Source: Flavobacteriaceae bacterium (GTDB lineage: Bacteria; Bacteroidota; Bacteroidia; Flavobacteriales; Flavobacteriaceae). From it: a stretch of 64,000 bases of DNA. The translations under genes and the position numbers were made by a program. The notes beneath the pieces are model-generated. The model searched no databases, was not told where the DNA came from, and worked only from the letters and a program-made list of their open reading frames with translations. Location: positions 1 to 64,000 of the forward strand of contig JABDNT010000016.1 in assembly GCA_013043685.1 (NCBI GenBank), written 5' to 3'. Positions 25,612 to 34,940 of this stretch are shown here, piece by piece (position 1 is the stretch's first letter; each line of letters begins with the position of its first letter).

Positions 25612-28224
25612 TTATCTCTTGATTAGCTGCTCTATAACCTCGCCATCGCCAAATGCGAATTTCACAAAGTAGACACCTTCCGTCAGGCTCTCTACATTCA
25701 ATTCTGTTTGAGAAACAGTTTGCCTAAGGTCGTAAGATTTCACCATTCGGCCGGATATATCGTAAATGATTGCATTAAAAAGTTCTTCACCCGGGTAAAT
25801 TTGCACATAGACTGTACCCTTAGTAGGGTTAGGAAATATAAGCACCTTGTACGGGTTATCCTCAATCGTGCCCAATCGAGCAGCAAGGTTGAGCATTACA
25901 TCACAAAACGCGACATTTCCGCCTTGATCCTCAAACTTGAAACGTAAAGGAATCAGTCCAGGTTCTACAGGCGTATTTGGAGGTGGATCCTGAGTAACTT
26001 CTACATCTGAACAATTATCCTCATAATACAGTTGGTCTCTATAATCCCATAACAAGTACTCATCTGAAACCTCAATTAAATGAGCGATCTCTTCCAGGCA
26101 AGCAGGTACAGGTGGTTCTGTATCCTCTTCGATATGAAAATAACCTATAGCCGTGCCTCCGTTATAACAATCAGTATCCTCCGTTTGATAGGTTATCTCA
26201 TAGGTACCCAATGGCAGGCCTTCCGGGTCTATTTGGAAATATTTACCATCACCATAGTCTGTAATACCCGTTCCGCTGTATACGCCTCCATGGGGTAATC
26301 CTCCACCCTGGTATATTTGTCTTACACCTACACAAACCGATTCATCATAATCAAAGACAATATCACGAGGCATAGGGGTAAAATCCACGATCTCGTCACC
26401 CACATAGGTCGCCGAACCTTCATCTGCATTTACTCCAACACCCCTTTTAGAGAAAGCATCCCAGATCAGGCAATCGCTTTCTCCATTATATAAGTAATTA
26501 TTGGCCTGGATGATAGCATCCCTGGCCGTCACGAAGCCGGGTTCACAAGCCATCAGTTTAAGAGATTCTGTCACGATAGCGATGGCCCTTATATTCCCTG
26601 CATCCTCTGGTGTTCCTGTAAAGTTAAATAGATCCGGGTCGAAGCCATGAGCGTCGATCAACTGCCAGGTAACTTCCCACAGTATATTGGCCCAGATAGC
26701 TCCTATGGCATGGACCCTATGATCATCGTTTATGTTCGCATAAGTACTCGGATTTACTTGCATATCGGTAGAATAGTAATATTTGTTCGTGCCTATGCCG
26801 TCTGGCCCTTTATTCGTGATATAATTTCCAAAACCCTTAGGGTCAGGGCCACGGTCTCCCGGTTTAATAGTTAAGACCTTAGAATACCAATCACTGAAAC
26901 CTTCACCTAAATTCTCTTCGTTTCGCAAACAAATAATACTAGCGCCGCCAGCTAATCGTGTAGTAAGACCGTGCATATATTCATGTATTATTACATCGGA
27001 ATCGACGGATGCATCTTTATTAATGCACACTCCATAGATAATACGCGGTCGATCTCCATCATTAGTGGGCCAGTACGAGGATCCACAATGACCTTCATTT
27101 TGTGATTGCACTTTAATCGCGTCTTCTTCCATTCCTCCTCGCCCGTAATTGTTCACCTGAAAATTTCCGGCAACCTCATCAAATCCGTATACGTACATAA
27201 TATCATGCATACTGTTTAAAACATAAAATAAATTCGTAATCGCAGCATCAATAGATGGATTCTGGGGTGTCCAGAACGTATCGAACGTGAATCCTGTGAA
27301 ATCGAGTGATTCCCCAACATCCGTCACATGACCGGAACTTCCATTCACATCGAAATTATTTCCGGAGGTTGAGGTGTATTCGGCACCCGGTATTCCATTA
27401 ATATCGTGCCAGCCATAGGGCGATGCAATTGGATGAGCAGGTTGTTCAACTATGGTTCTCTCACCGTAGTATGCATTTTCAACAGGCAAATTGAATACTT
27501 CATAACATTCGGAACAGCCCCCATTTTGTTCATCCCTGTTCAGAGGTCCGACGAACTCAGGAATATCAGACACAGATCCGTCGTTGTCTATGTTACAATA
27601 GAGAATAAAGTCCTCCATTCCCAATAGCGCACCGGTAGTGGCATCCACCTGAACGGCCCAATAGTCATGTTCTGATTCGTCTTTTAGATCGAAGTTCCAA
27701 ACCAGGAGTAAATTCTTTTTTTCAGAAAGTACATAGTATAAATCAGGAACCAGATCATTGGAAAAAATACCTCCGTCACTTATACGCGTTTTCCCATTGT
27801 CCAAATACTCGATAATTTCAAATTCTTTCATCGGAACTTTTTGCAGGGAACTTACCGCAGTATTGAGCGCAGAGAGGACATCAATGGTAGCGTTTTTCGA
27901 TACGGAGGTTAGATCGATATCCTCGTTTAAAAAATTTAAATCGGACGAAATAATGTTGTCAGAAGAATCCAAATGAAGGGACGATTCACTACCCTTTACA
28001 GGTATACCGTGTAAGGTCTGTCTAAAATATAAGTGATTAATACCACTGGAACTGCTTACGTGGCCTGAAGTATACTCCCAATCAGCATAATTTTTTGTGA
28101 TATTTCCAAGCTGAACCTGCTCGCCTATGAAGACTTCAATTTTAGCCACATCCGTTTGCCCTATTGCTGAATTTATCAATAGAGAGAGTGTCATAATGGC
28201 GATATGAGATAGGATCTTTTTCAT
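25612..28224 (-). CDS. M36 (fungalysin) family secreted metalloprotease, paralogue, T9SS-sorted
   Basis: A second zinc metallopeptidase, 870 aa from the ATG at 28222-28224 (MKKILSHIAIMTLSLLINSAIGQ); an upstream ATG at 28263 would place 13 extra residues before the signal peptide and is less likely. Propeptide (~25-210), catalytic domain (~240-620) with HEYMH (His414-His418) and GEGFSDWYS, then the same VYSG-G-TDYGDG linker as the neighbour, an HYR-like segment (NCSDVEVTQDPPPNTPVEPG) and a T9SS sorting domain (LIFPNPTKGTVYVQI to IEQLIKR). It lacks the lamin-tail-like insert of the downstream copy. The two genes share architecture and strand, 214 bp apart, so a tandem duplication followed by divergence is likely. 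A CAAAGTAA motif at 28274-28281 (minus: TTACTTTG) resembles a -7 box. Confidence 0.92.
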   Translation of the reverse strand: MKKILSHIAIMTLSLLINSAIGQTDVAKIEVFIGEQVQLGNITKNYADWEYTSGHVSSSSGINHLYFRQTLHGIPVKGSESSLHLDSSDNIISSDLNFLNEDIDLTSVSKNATIDVLSALNTAVSSLQKVPMKEFEIIEYLDNGKTRISDGGIFSNDLVPDLYYVLSEKKNLLLVWNFDLKDESEHDYWAVQVDATTGALLGMEDFILYCNIDNDGSVSDIPEFVGPLNRDEQNGGCSECYEVFNLPVENAYYGERTIVEQPAHPIASPYGWHDINGIPGAEYTSTSGNNFDVNGSSGHVTDVGESLDFTGFTFDTFWTPQNPSIDAAITNLFYVLNSMHDIMYVYGFDEVAGNFQVNNYGRGGMEEDAIKVQSQNEGHCGSSYWPTNDGDRPRIIYGVCINKDASVDSDVIIHEYMHGLTTRLAGGASIICLRNEENLGEGFSDWYSKVLTIKPGDRGPDPKGFGNYITNKGPDGIGTNKYYYSTDMQVNPSTYANINDDHRVHAIGAIWANILWEVTWQLIDAHGFDPDLFNFTGTPEDAGNIRAIAIVTESLKLMACEPGFVTARDAIIQANNYLYNGESDCLIWDAFSKRGVGVNADEGSATYVGDEIVDFTPMPRDIVFDYDESVCVGVRQIYQGGGLPHGGVYSGTGITDYGDGKYFQIDPEGLPLGTYEITYQTEDTDCYNGGTAIGYFHIEEDTEPPVPACLEEIAHLIEVSDEYLLWDYRDQLYYEDNCSDVEVTQDPPPNTPVEPGLIPLRFKFEDQGGNVAFCDVMLNLAARLGTIEDNPYKVLIFPNPTKGTVYVQIYPGEELFNAIIYDISGRMVKSYDLRQTVSQTELNVESLTEGVYFVKFAFGDGEVIEQLIKR

Positions 28225-28490
28225 AGCATCACACAGGAATCCGTGCCGTGTTGAATAAAACAAATTACGAGTGCAAAGTAAACTCCCTGTAATATAGCTA
28301 ATTACATCCTATTTTAACAAATTTTAACAACTTATTATTAACGTAAACGAGGAATCGTTAAACATTATCTATTAAATGGATTGTTTTCATGAATTATCTT
28401 CAATATGCATGACATATATCCTACAAGCATAGCGTCTAGGAATTACGCCCGGATTTCATGTTTTGGTGATGCTGACCAGGCAATCAGGAT

Positions 28491-29777
28491 TTAGAGTTCC
28501 TTTATTTTTTTAACCAGGACAGGCCCTAATTCAAAAGAGGCTTCTTCCAGTTCTTTCTTTACACCTTTCAATTCCTTTGTATTTCCGTTTAGCTTATAAA
28601 CACTTGCACTGAAGTATAGGGACATGGGCTCGAAGGTTTTTTTTCTTACATGAGAGTCTATTATTTCACCTGCCTCCTCTTTATCTCCGGTCATCGCCAT
28701 AGTATAGGCAAGCAGGGCATAGATTTCAGGTGTAGGCCTATTTTCTATTTCAATTTCCGCCATGCGCCGAGCTTTCTCCGGCCTGGATTCTGTTAATACT
28801 TCAATTAAAGAAGTGTTATACATGGCTCCATATACATTACTACTAGCTGTTTCAATGAATTTATCCAGAAGGGAATTCATCAATTTTTCATTGCCTTCGT
28901 ATTCCGCCATATCCGCCAGGATAAGGTAATAATCGGGCACCTTGTGATTTACCATAACCGAATCCAGGATTCGGCGAACTTCTTCAACGTCTTCTTCGTA
29001 CGAATACGCTATCCAGGCAATTCCCTTTTTCACGTATGCATTGTCAGGCTGAAGTTCAAGTGTTTTCAGGTAGTTCAAATAGGCATCCCTGATCCTTCCA
29101 TCGTGACCATAGAAATCTCCCAGGTTGCTGTAGGTCCATATTTTCAGGGTTTTACTATCTCTCGATTCGGCTATGTCTTTTGCGGTCTCCATATAATTGA
29201 TCGCATTGGTGAGGTCTCCTTTGTGGTCACTCCATTTCGCTTTTCGGATGAGATAATTATAATCTGATGTATTCTGCAATTTTTTCAAAAAAGTTTCGGC
29301 TTCGTCATAATTTCCAAGCTCCATAAGTGCGTCGAACAACATAAATTCTGTTGCCCGCTTACTCGATATACCCTGGTAGCTCTCCCGCAGAATCTCTTCT
29401 GCTTCTTTAAACCGATGTTGAGATATGTAGGTTCTCGCCAGTCCCCTGGCATAGATATCCTTGTTATTAGCAGAAATTGCCATGGCCTTCATGTAGAGTG
29501 ATTCAGCATCTGAAAGGTAGGATGCGTTACCTGTGGCCTGGAATAACTTCGTATAAGCAGCGGCAAGCGGACCCAGATCCCCTACTCCGGAACTATCCGG
29601 CCTCAGGCGCTTGGACCAAAATTCGACTTCATTTAAAGCTTCATCATAAGTAGGATTACTGGCGGTAGCTAAGTATTTATTATAATCAATTGGATCTGTG
29701 ATCTGTTCCCGGCTTGTTTCTTGTCTGCATGATGCGAGCAGCAATACTATTCCGAAGAAATATATAAACCGTTTCAT
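28491..29777 (-). CDS. Tetratricopeptide-repeat lipoprotein
   Basis: A 428-aa lipoprotein, starting at the second ATG (MKRFIYFFGIVLLLASC, lipid Cys17); the first ATG at 29783 adds MS. The mature protein consists of TPR-type helical pairs, for example YLSDAESLYMKAMAISANNKDIYARGLARTYISQHRFKEAEEIL (residues ~85-130), NAINYMETAKDI and AYLNYLKTLELQPDNAYVKKGIAWIAYS. TPR arrays mediate protein contacts. It is the last gene of a three-gene minus-strand unit after the two DUF4331 genes (51 bp apart), an association suggesting a shared envelope complex. Function unknown. Confidence 0.83.
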   Translation of the reverse strand: MKRFIYFFGIVLLLASCRQETSREQITDPIDYNKYLATASNPTYDEALNEVEFWSKRLRPDSSGVGDLGPLAAAYTKLFQATGNASYLSDAESLYMKAMAISANNKDIYARGLARTYISQHRFKEAEEILRESYQGISSKRATEFMLFDALMELGNYDEAETFLKKLQNTSDYNYLIRKAKWSDHKGDLTNAINYMETAKDIAESRDSKTLKIWTYSNLGDFYGHDGRIRDAYLNYLKTLELQPDNAYVKKGIAWIAYSYEEDVEEVRRILDSVMVNHKVPDYYLILADMAEYEGNEKLMNSLLDKFIETASSNVYGAMYNTSLIEVLTESRPEKARRMAEIEIENRPTPEIYALLAYTMAMTGDKEEAGEIIDSHVRKKTFEPMSLYFSASVYKLNGNTKELKGVKKELEEASFELGPVLVKKIKEL

Positions 29778-29834
29778 ACTCATATAAAAAAGGAAAAGAG
29801 CACTACTATGCCCTTTCCAATTGTTGATTTATGT

Positions 29835-30530
29835 TTACTCCTGAATGGGTGGTTCCAAATAAGGGAATGGTAATGAGAAGTCTCTGTCTCCACTATCCAC
29901 TCCGTCTGAGGTAAGTTGAGGAGTATCATTATTTCCATCGAATCGCGTTCCCGACATACCTCCGAACATCAGGGTGAGGGAGATATCGATTACGTCGTCT
30001 GACAATGTTCTTCCTGTAAGCACTGCTCCTGAAATATTCGGATCGTAATAGGACGTTGGCCCGTTTGGCGAAACCTGTAAGGCATCAAATTCCGCTAAAA
30101 CTGTGGTAAATGTCACGGCATCAAAACCTAAAATATTGGTCTCATAGTCTATTGGGGTTCCTAAGGCATCCCCATATACATCGTGATACGCTTCGAGTGT
30201 TGCCTCAAACGTCGGCTGAAATGCAGCCCTGTCGGTTACAAGAGACGTATTGAACATGTTCTTCACATCATCTGTTCCGCTAAACACAGTGTTTATACCC
30301 GGACGCCCCATAATATCTTCCTGAACGTAGGTCCCGCTGAAATCAAGTGCACCGACACATGGCTCACAATTACTGCCACCACAATCAATTCCTTCTTCAT
30401 CTCCATTCAGAATTCCATCATCACATGTTTCCTGCATGATCACATTGCCGTTTTCATCGTCGTCACATTGCGCAAACAACACAGAGGCGCAGATGGCGAT
30501 GAATACTAATTTGATTTTATATATTTTCAT
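29835..30530 (-). CDS. Exported DUF4331-type protein, C-terminal-half module
   Basis: A 231-aa exported protein (signal 1-22; ...VLFAQCDDDENG, Cys22 could be lipidated). A Cys-rich linker CDDGILNGDEEGIDCGG...CEPC (residues ~36-58) is followed by a domain with GRPGINTVF near residue 75 and DVIDISLTLMFGG...DGVDSGDRDFSLPFPYLEPP at the end. In single-chain DUF4331 proteins, the G-RP-NTV motif and the D-FPYL-PP ending belong to the second half of the domain. The first half is supplied by the gene 24 bp upstream, so one family domain appears split between two secreted polypeptides. Function of the family is not known. Confidence 0.75.
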   Translation of the reverse strand: MKIYKIKLVFIAICASVLFAQCDDDENGNVIMQETCDDGILNGDEEGIDCGGSNCEPCVGALDFSGTYVQEDIMGRPGINTVFSGTDDVKNMFNTSLVTDRAAFQPTFEATLEAYHDVYGDALGTPIDYETNILGFDAVTFTTVLAEFDALQVSPNGPTSYYDPNISGAVLTGRTLSDDVIDISLTLMFGGMSGTRFDGNNDTPQLTSDGVDSGDRDFSLPFPYLEPPIQE

Positions 30531-30554
30531 TTTATTCTTTTTTGAATTGATTGA

Positions 30555-31268
30555 TTATTGCTTTCTTTTCGCCGAAACCCAAACATTATAGGAAGGGGCG
30601 AGATTAGCTACTCCGCCTATGCCATTTGCAATATGTTGCGGTGCGGTTCCCAACATAGAATTAGGTATTTCAACTGCTATCGCCAGGACATTGAGTGCTT
30701 CAAAGAAATCTTCTGCAGTCCCAGGTGGTAAGAATCCATCAGGTGCCGCAGTTCCCGAGATCACCTCATTAAACCTGTTGAAATCGAAATAAAAAGCATC
30801 CCTGCGAGGACCGGCAAAAAAGCTCATTCCATTATTCGTGACAATTTGAACATCCGTTGAGTCTGAAATCTTTACAGCGGTGCGTTCGGAAAAAACAGCA
30901 ACTTCGCTACTCAAACCTGTCTGTGCCGGCTGCGCAGGTCCGAAAAAGTACATAGAATCACCTCTTTTTATAGCCTGAATTACAAGGTCTTCAATTAAAT
31001 CACCAGTATTATCAATATTAAATTCGACCAAAACATCTTCATCGAAGGCGGCATTTTCGGTTACCACCCCTGGAGTTAGAGGCCCCTGGAGGGTTGCAAT
31101 AAACACTGTATTGTTGGGATTATCACCCTCAAACGCGTACAGGTCGGCGATGTCCGTGGTCGTGCCGGCAACGGCTGGAGCATCAATATGATCTGCAGCA
31201 ACGAATACTATTGAAAGTATAAGCAGGCTTGAGCACATAATTGCTGCAAAAAGTTTTGTTTTTTTCAT
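30555..31268 (-). CDS. Exported DUF4331-type protein, N-terminal-half module
   Basis: A 237-aa protein with signal peptide (1-24, ending FVAA). The mature start DHIDAPAVAGTTTDIADLYAF corresponds to the SSHREAP...D-DVYAF opening of DUF4331 proteins, followed by VFIATLQGPLTPG, VLVEFNIDNTGD and FAGPRRDAFYFDFNRF, all typical for the first half. The protein ends in ASYNVWVSAKRKQ-like strands soon after, without the second half. It is the first gene of the unit DUF4331-N / DUF4331-C / TPR lipoprotein. About 167 bp separate it from the divergent LETM1-related gene. Confidence 0.83.
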   Translation of the reverse strand: MKKTKLFAAIMCSSLLILSIVFVAADHIDAPAVAGTTTDIADLYAFEGDNPNNTVFIATLQGPLTPGVVTENAAFDEDVLVEFNIDNTGDLIEDLVIQAIKRGDSMYFFGPAQPAQTGLSSEVAVFSERTAVKISDSTDVQIVTNNGMSFFAGPRRDAFYFDFNRFNEVISGTAAPDGFLPPGTAEDFFEALNVLAIAVEIPNSMLGTAPQHIANGIGGVANLAPSYNVWVSAKRKQ

Positions 31269-31435
31269 AACTGAAGATTTTTAATTATTTATTTTTATGC
31301 ATTGGTGATTTTATAGGACGAAAATAAGCCTATGGATTTTAACTTGCAATTATTCTTTTATCAATCCCTTTGAATAAAGGTGAAGTGAAAGCATATTTTG
31401 CTCTGAAAAGCTAACTAAAAAACAACCCTTTTATT

Positions 31436-32641
31436 GTGAATCCCTCGGCTGTAAACTGGATACCAAAATACCTTCATATTCTAAAAAAGAATACCGAAGA
31501 AGTTAATTTAACCAATTCGGAGCGATTATACGATGCACTTAAACAAACGGGATTTATTTACGGGGTATCACTGGATACTATACCTAAAGAGTTCAGCAGC
31601 ACATACAAGCTAACGCGGGAAGAATTCACCAAAGTGAATCTTTTCCATGCCCTGATGTTCACATATCGCTATGAAAAAAATAAGGAAATGCCGAATCCGG
31701 CCATTAAAAGCATTATAAATTTTTATGATGCCATGGACAAAGGCAGGACAGGATTCCTGAAAAAACTAACCCTGTCTCCTTCCTATTCTCAAAAACTTGA
31801 AAAAATACTTGCTGCAAGGTTACAGGAAACCAATACTTTCCTAAATCGAGGAGTTACCGGTATTTTAACCTATGCGCTCCTGTATGTGGATGTCCTGGCA
31901 TACAAATATGCCTTGCAACAACCCGATTCGTTCCGAAAATATGCAGAACAAGTTGAAATTACAGTAATTACTGCATGTTACCTGGCGTTGAATTCGAAAA
32001 AGAAAAAGAATAAATACGATAAATTATTGATAGAACTTTTTCAATCTTCTGCTCATTATTTATCTGAAAAATCTCCGTCTAATACGGTTACCATAGAAAC
32101 GCTTCCTTTGCTGAAGCAAGCGAGTATCCTGGAGAAGAGATATATCCTGGATATATGTACAATAACCGTTTGGGATGATCACAGCATGGATGAAGAGGAA
32201 TTTTCCTTTCTGAAAGAACTCACAGAATATCTGGATCTGCCCGATGATTACCTGAGTAACAGTCTTGCACAACTCGCGTTATTTATGAGCAAGCATAAAA
32301 CCTCGGTTAAGTTATTCGAATATGCCAACCCGGTAAAACTGTTCTACAAACAATCTACAGCTACGGTGAAGCTATTAATATTGCGTAATAAGAAACGACT
32401 TCAAAAAGAACTTGAAGAAAGTGGTGAATTGCTCGTTTTACTCACCAAATCAACTTCCCGTGAACTATCCCATGAAGAAAAGACCAAAGTCAAGCAACAA
32501 CTTCTCGATATTTGCAAGACCATCCCTTCCCTAACCATATTTTTACTTCCGGGTGGGACCGTTTTACTGCCAATACTCATAAAATTCATCCCCAGACTTT
32601 TACCCTCATCTTTCAGGGAGAATAGAATTGATAATAATTAA
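31436..32641 (+). CDS. LETM1-related protein with TerB-like central region
   Basis: A 401-aa protein. The N-terminal 190 residues are helical without a known domain. Residues ~215-300 look TerB-like (ILDICTITVWDDHSMDEEEFSFLKELTEYLDLPDD). The C-terminal ~85 residues (LRNKKRLQKELEESGELLVLLTKSTSRELSHEEKTKVKQQLLDICKTIPSLTIFLLPGGTVLLPILIKFIP) match the membrane-anchored LETM1-like motif, including K-Q-L-D-I-K-P-L and the hydrophobic LPGG segment. Such proteins are annotated as LETM1-related biofilm-associated in Flavobacteriia. The start is a GTG at 31436; no in-frame ATG lies nearby upstream. Exact function is unknown; ion transport is inferred only from mitochondrial LETM1. Confidence 0.8.
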   Translation: MNPSAVNWIPKYLHILKKNTEEVNLTNSERLYDALKQTGFIYGVSLDTIPKEFSSTYKLTREEFTKVNLFHALMFTYRYEKNKEMPNPAIKSIINFYDAMDKGRTGFLKKLTLSPSYSQKLEKILAARLQETNTFLNRGVTGILTYALLYVDVLAYKYALQQPDSFRKYAEQVEITVITACYLALNSKKKKNKYDKLLIELFQSSAHYLSEKSPSNTVTIETLPLLKQASILEKRYILDICTITVWDDHSMDEEEFSFLKELTEYLDLPDDYLSNSLAQLALFMSKHKTSVKLFEYANPVKLFYKQSTATVKLLILRNKKRLQKELEESGELLVLLTKSTSRELSHEEKTKVKQQLLDICKTIPSLTIFLLPGGTVLLPILIKFIPRLLPSSFRENRIDNN

Positions 32642-32688
32642 AAAAGTACAATCGGATTACCTAAGTATGCGTGTAAAAATGAACAAGG

Positions 32689-33444
32689 TTACTCCAACCA
32701 CAATTTAAAGTCTTTCACCCGTTCCCTGGCAACTATCACTTCTTGTTCCTTGAAACTGTTCAGTTTGAGTTGAAGACGGCTGTTAGTATATGAAATGATA
32801 TCACGAATAGCATTGATGTTTACAATAAATGTGCGGTTTACCCGAAAGAATATCTCGGGTGCCAGCTCGTCCACAAGTTCTTCCAGGGTAGTATCCAGAA
32901 GATAATCCCGGCCTTCATAAGTATGGGCGTAAGTTCCTTTATTTTCCGAATAAAAGCATTCTATTTCATCTACGGTGATCATCTTGATATGCTGGCCGAT
33001 CTTCGTTGTGAATCGCTTCTTATATTGGCGTTCCACAGGATTTGCCAGTAATTTTCTAATATCGTCGAAATTGAGCTGAACATCCTGTTTCTGCGGAGCC
33101 TGGGCTTTATACTGAGCAATCGCAGCCTCCAGTTCTTCCTCATCTATGGGTTTTAGCAGATAGTCGATACTATTTAGCTTGAAAGCCTGAAGCGCGTATT
33201 CATCAAAGGCAGTCGTGAATATTATTGCACTTTTCACCTCAACTTCATCAAATATCTCGAATGATAGCCCATCACTCAATTGAATATCCAGAAAGATCAG
33301 ATCGGGATGATCATTATTTACAAACCATTCCACAGATTCACTAACACTGTGGAGCATATGGCTTACCTCCACATTTTGTCTTTCCAGCATGCGTTGCAGT
33401 CGTCTCGCCGAAGGTTTCTCGTCTTCAATAATAAGTACGTTCAT
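32689..33444 (-). CDS. LytTR family DNA-binding response regulator
   Basis: A two-component regulator of 251 aa. The receiver domain (1-120) has acidic residues at the start (IIEDEKPS), the phospho-acceptor Asp53 in LIFLDIQLSDG, Thr77/Thr78 in FTTAF and Lys98 in LLKPID. The LytTR DNA-binding domain occupies ~145-250 (KRFTTKIGQHIKMITVDEIECFYSENKGTYAHT). It probably receives phosphate from the LytS-like kinase encoded at 34941-36266, with four 2TM genes in between on the same strand. Targets are unknown; autoregulation of the cassette is plausible. Confidence 0.93.
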   Translation of the reverse strand: MNVLIIEDEKPSARRLQRMLERQNVEVSHMLHSVSESVEWFVNNDHPDLIFLDIQLSDGLSFEIFDEVEVKSAIIFTTAFDEYALQAFKLNSIDYLLKPIDEEELEAAIAQYKAQAPQKQDVQLNFDDIRKLLANPVERQYKKRFTTKIGQHIKMITVDEIECFYSENKGTYAHTYEGRDYLLDTTLEELVDELAPEIFFRVNRTFIVNINAIRDIISYTNSRLQLKLNSFKEQEVIVARERVKDFKLWLE

Positions 33445-33506
33445 TATGCTTGGCTGGTGTAAATTGTATTCGTTTGAAATTTCAATATTCCCATTATAAA
33501 TATAAT

Positions 33507-33851
33507 TTATTCAAAAGGATTCTGATCAAATTTATCAAGATCTTCCCTGTCCTTATCCATGAATTCTTTTAGCTTTCGTTCTTCCCATCTTTTGATAAAC
33601 CCACTTTTAAACTGAAAGACATATAAGCCGTGAAACAACAGCCCTATACCCCAGAAGAAAGGAGTTGATAATTGCCCGAATCTCGGGAAATCCAGAGACT
33701 CAATGTTACTGCGAAACAGTCCCGCCGCGCTCAGGTATAAGAATGTGTTAACTAATATATATACAGTCAGGTGTATATAAAAACCCTTGATCTCTTCAAC
33801 ACGTTTTTTTGCGCGTTTATACTTGTCGTTATCTTCGTTAAAAGCTTCCAT
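33507..33851 (-). CDS. 2TM domain protein (copy 4 of the cassette)
   Basis: A 114-aa protein with the 2TM (PF13239-type) pattern: a charged helix RAKKRVEEIKGFYIHLTVYILVN leading into the first membrane segment, a short loop, a second segment (STPFFWGIGLLFHGLYVF) and the basic-acidic exit WEERKLKEFMDKD. Both termini are predicted on the same side, cytoplasmic by charge. Its ATG shares one base with the stop of the next 2TM gene (33851), so translation is likely coupled. Function unknown; the family often accompanies LytS/LytTR systems. Confidence 0.82.
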   Translation of the reverse strand: MEAFNEDNDKYKRAKKRVEEIKGFYIHLTVYILVNTFLYLSAAGLFRSNIESLDFPRFGQLSTPFFWGIGLLFHGLYVFQFKSGFIKRWEERKLKEFMDKDREDLDKFDQNPFE

Positions 33852-34216
33852 TATTCATATTTTTTCCGTTCCTCAGCTTCTTCTTTCTCGATGATCTCTT
33901 TGATCTTCCGTTCTTCCCAGCTCTTCAGGAATTTAAAATTATCCCGGTAAACATACAGCCCGTGAATTAATAGTCCGATACCCCAAAGTATGGCCGTTCC
34001 CCAGGCATTCCATTCCAGCCAGCGTTCGAAATGCGCATCGATATCCCGATCTGCAATAGCAGAAATAACGTCTGCCTGCAAAAGCAGAAGAACTATGTTT
34101 ATAATTATATACGCAGTAAGATGACTGTGAAAACCCTTTATGGCATTCACTTTCTTTCTTGCGTTATCGTATTTTTCCTGGTCTGTTGGTTTCAAAATAG
34201 CTGTCTTTATTTCCAT
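33851..34216 (-). CDS. 2TM domain protein (copy 3 of the cassette)
   Basis: A 121-aa 2TM protein: DNARKKVNAIKGFHSHLTAYIIINIVLL (entry helix plus membrane segment 1), a 25-residue loop rich in Asp/Glu/Trp, AWGTAILWGIGLLIHGLYVYR (segment 2) and SWEERKIKEIIEKEE. Overlaps the previous 2TM gene by 10 bp and the following one by one base. The longer acidic tail distinguishes it from the others. Confidence 0.82.
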   Translation of the reverse strand: MEIKTAILKPTDQEKYDNARKKVNAIKGFHSHLTAYIIINIVLLLLQADVISAIADRDIDAHFERWLEWNAWGTAILWGIGLLIHGLYVYRDNFKFLKSWEERKIKEIIEKEEAEERKKYE

Positions 34217-34512
34217 TGGTTTTTATCTTCATCATCCATAAATTCCTTCATTTTACGTTCCTCCCAGTCTTTTCCAAGAAATGGATTCCACCTAAAGGCT
34301 TTCGCTGCATGAAAGAATAATCCAATTCCCCATCCGAAGGCTACCCATAGAAACCACATATAACTCCATTCGTTGGTGTAGTAATTAAGGGCGGCAAGAA
34401 AGGTGATAAACGCTACGTACATTATAAGGCCTGAATAGAATTTCTTGATCTCCTCTACCCGCTCTTTAGCTTTCAGGTATTTATTTTCTCTGTCTTGATT
34501 ATTAAAATCCAT
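34207..34512 (-). CDS. 2TM domain protein (copy 2 of the cassette)
   Basis: A 101-aa 2TM protein: KAKERVEEIKKFYSGLIMYVAFITFLA (segment 1), WSYMWFLWVAFGWGIGLFFHAAKAF (segment 2) and DWEERKMKEFMDDED at the C-terminus. It overlaps the downstream 2TM gene by 10 bp. Confidence 0.82.
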   Translation of the reverse strand: MDFNNQDRENKYLKAKERVEEIKKFYSGLIMYVAFITFLAALNYYTNEWSYMWFLWVAFGWGIGLFFHAAKAFRWNPFLGKDWEERKMKEFMDDEDKNQWK

Positions 34513-34544
34513 AATTACTGATTTTTCTGATTCTGTTCTGAAGA

Positions 34545-34838
34545 TTAAAAATAAACTTCATCATCCTCCATAAACTCTCTTATTTTACGCTCTTCCCATT
34601 TTTTTCCGAATAAGGGGTTCCATCCGAAAGCTTCGGAAGCATGTCCTACAATTCCTATTCCCCAACCTGCGATAGGAAATATCGCCCAGGGAAACCTTGT
34701 ACTTATTATATTGAGATAAATAAAAAATATTACAAATACCAGGTATATGAAGAGGTGGGTATAAAAACCTTTGAGTTTTTCAACTCGATTCTTGGCTCTT
34801 TGATATTTCGATTCGTCAATTTGATTGAAAGTTCTCAT
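34545..34838 (-). CDS. 2TM domain protein (copy 1 of the cassette)
   Basis: A 97-aa 2TM protein: RAKNRVEKLKGFYTHLFIYLVFVIFFIYLNI (segment 1), WAIFPIAGWGIGIVGHASEAFGWNPLFGKKWEERKIREFMEDD (segment 2 and exit). This copy is the closest relative of the 2TM domain fused to the kinase, sharing SxxFPWAxFPIxGWGxGxxGHASE-x-F-WNP-FGK; the pair probably arose by local duplication. Confidence 0.84.
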   Translation of the reverse strand: MRTFNQIDESKYQRAKNRVEKLKGFYTHLFIYLVFVIFFIYLNIISTRFPWAIFPIAGWGIGIVGHASEAFGWNPLFGKKWEERKIREFMEDDEVYF

Positions 34839-34940
34839 GGTTTGAATTCATTTTAATTACACTGTAAAAATACACCAGCCAGATAGCCAAATAAAACAAA
34901 ACGGCATGAACTGTCGATTTTAAATTCTCAATTGTAATTT

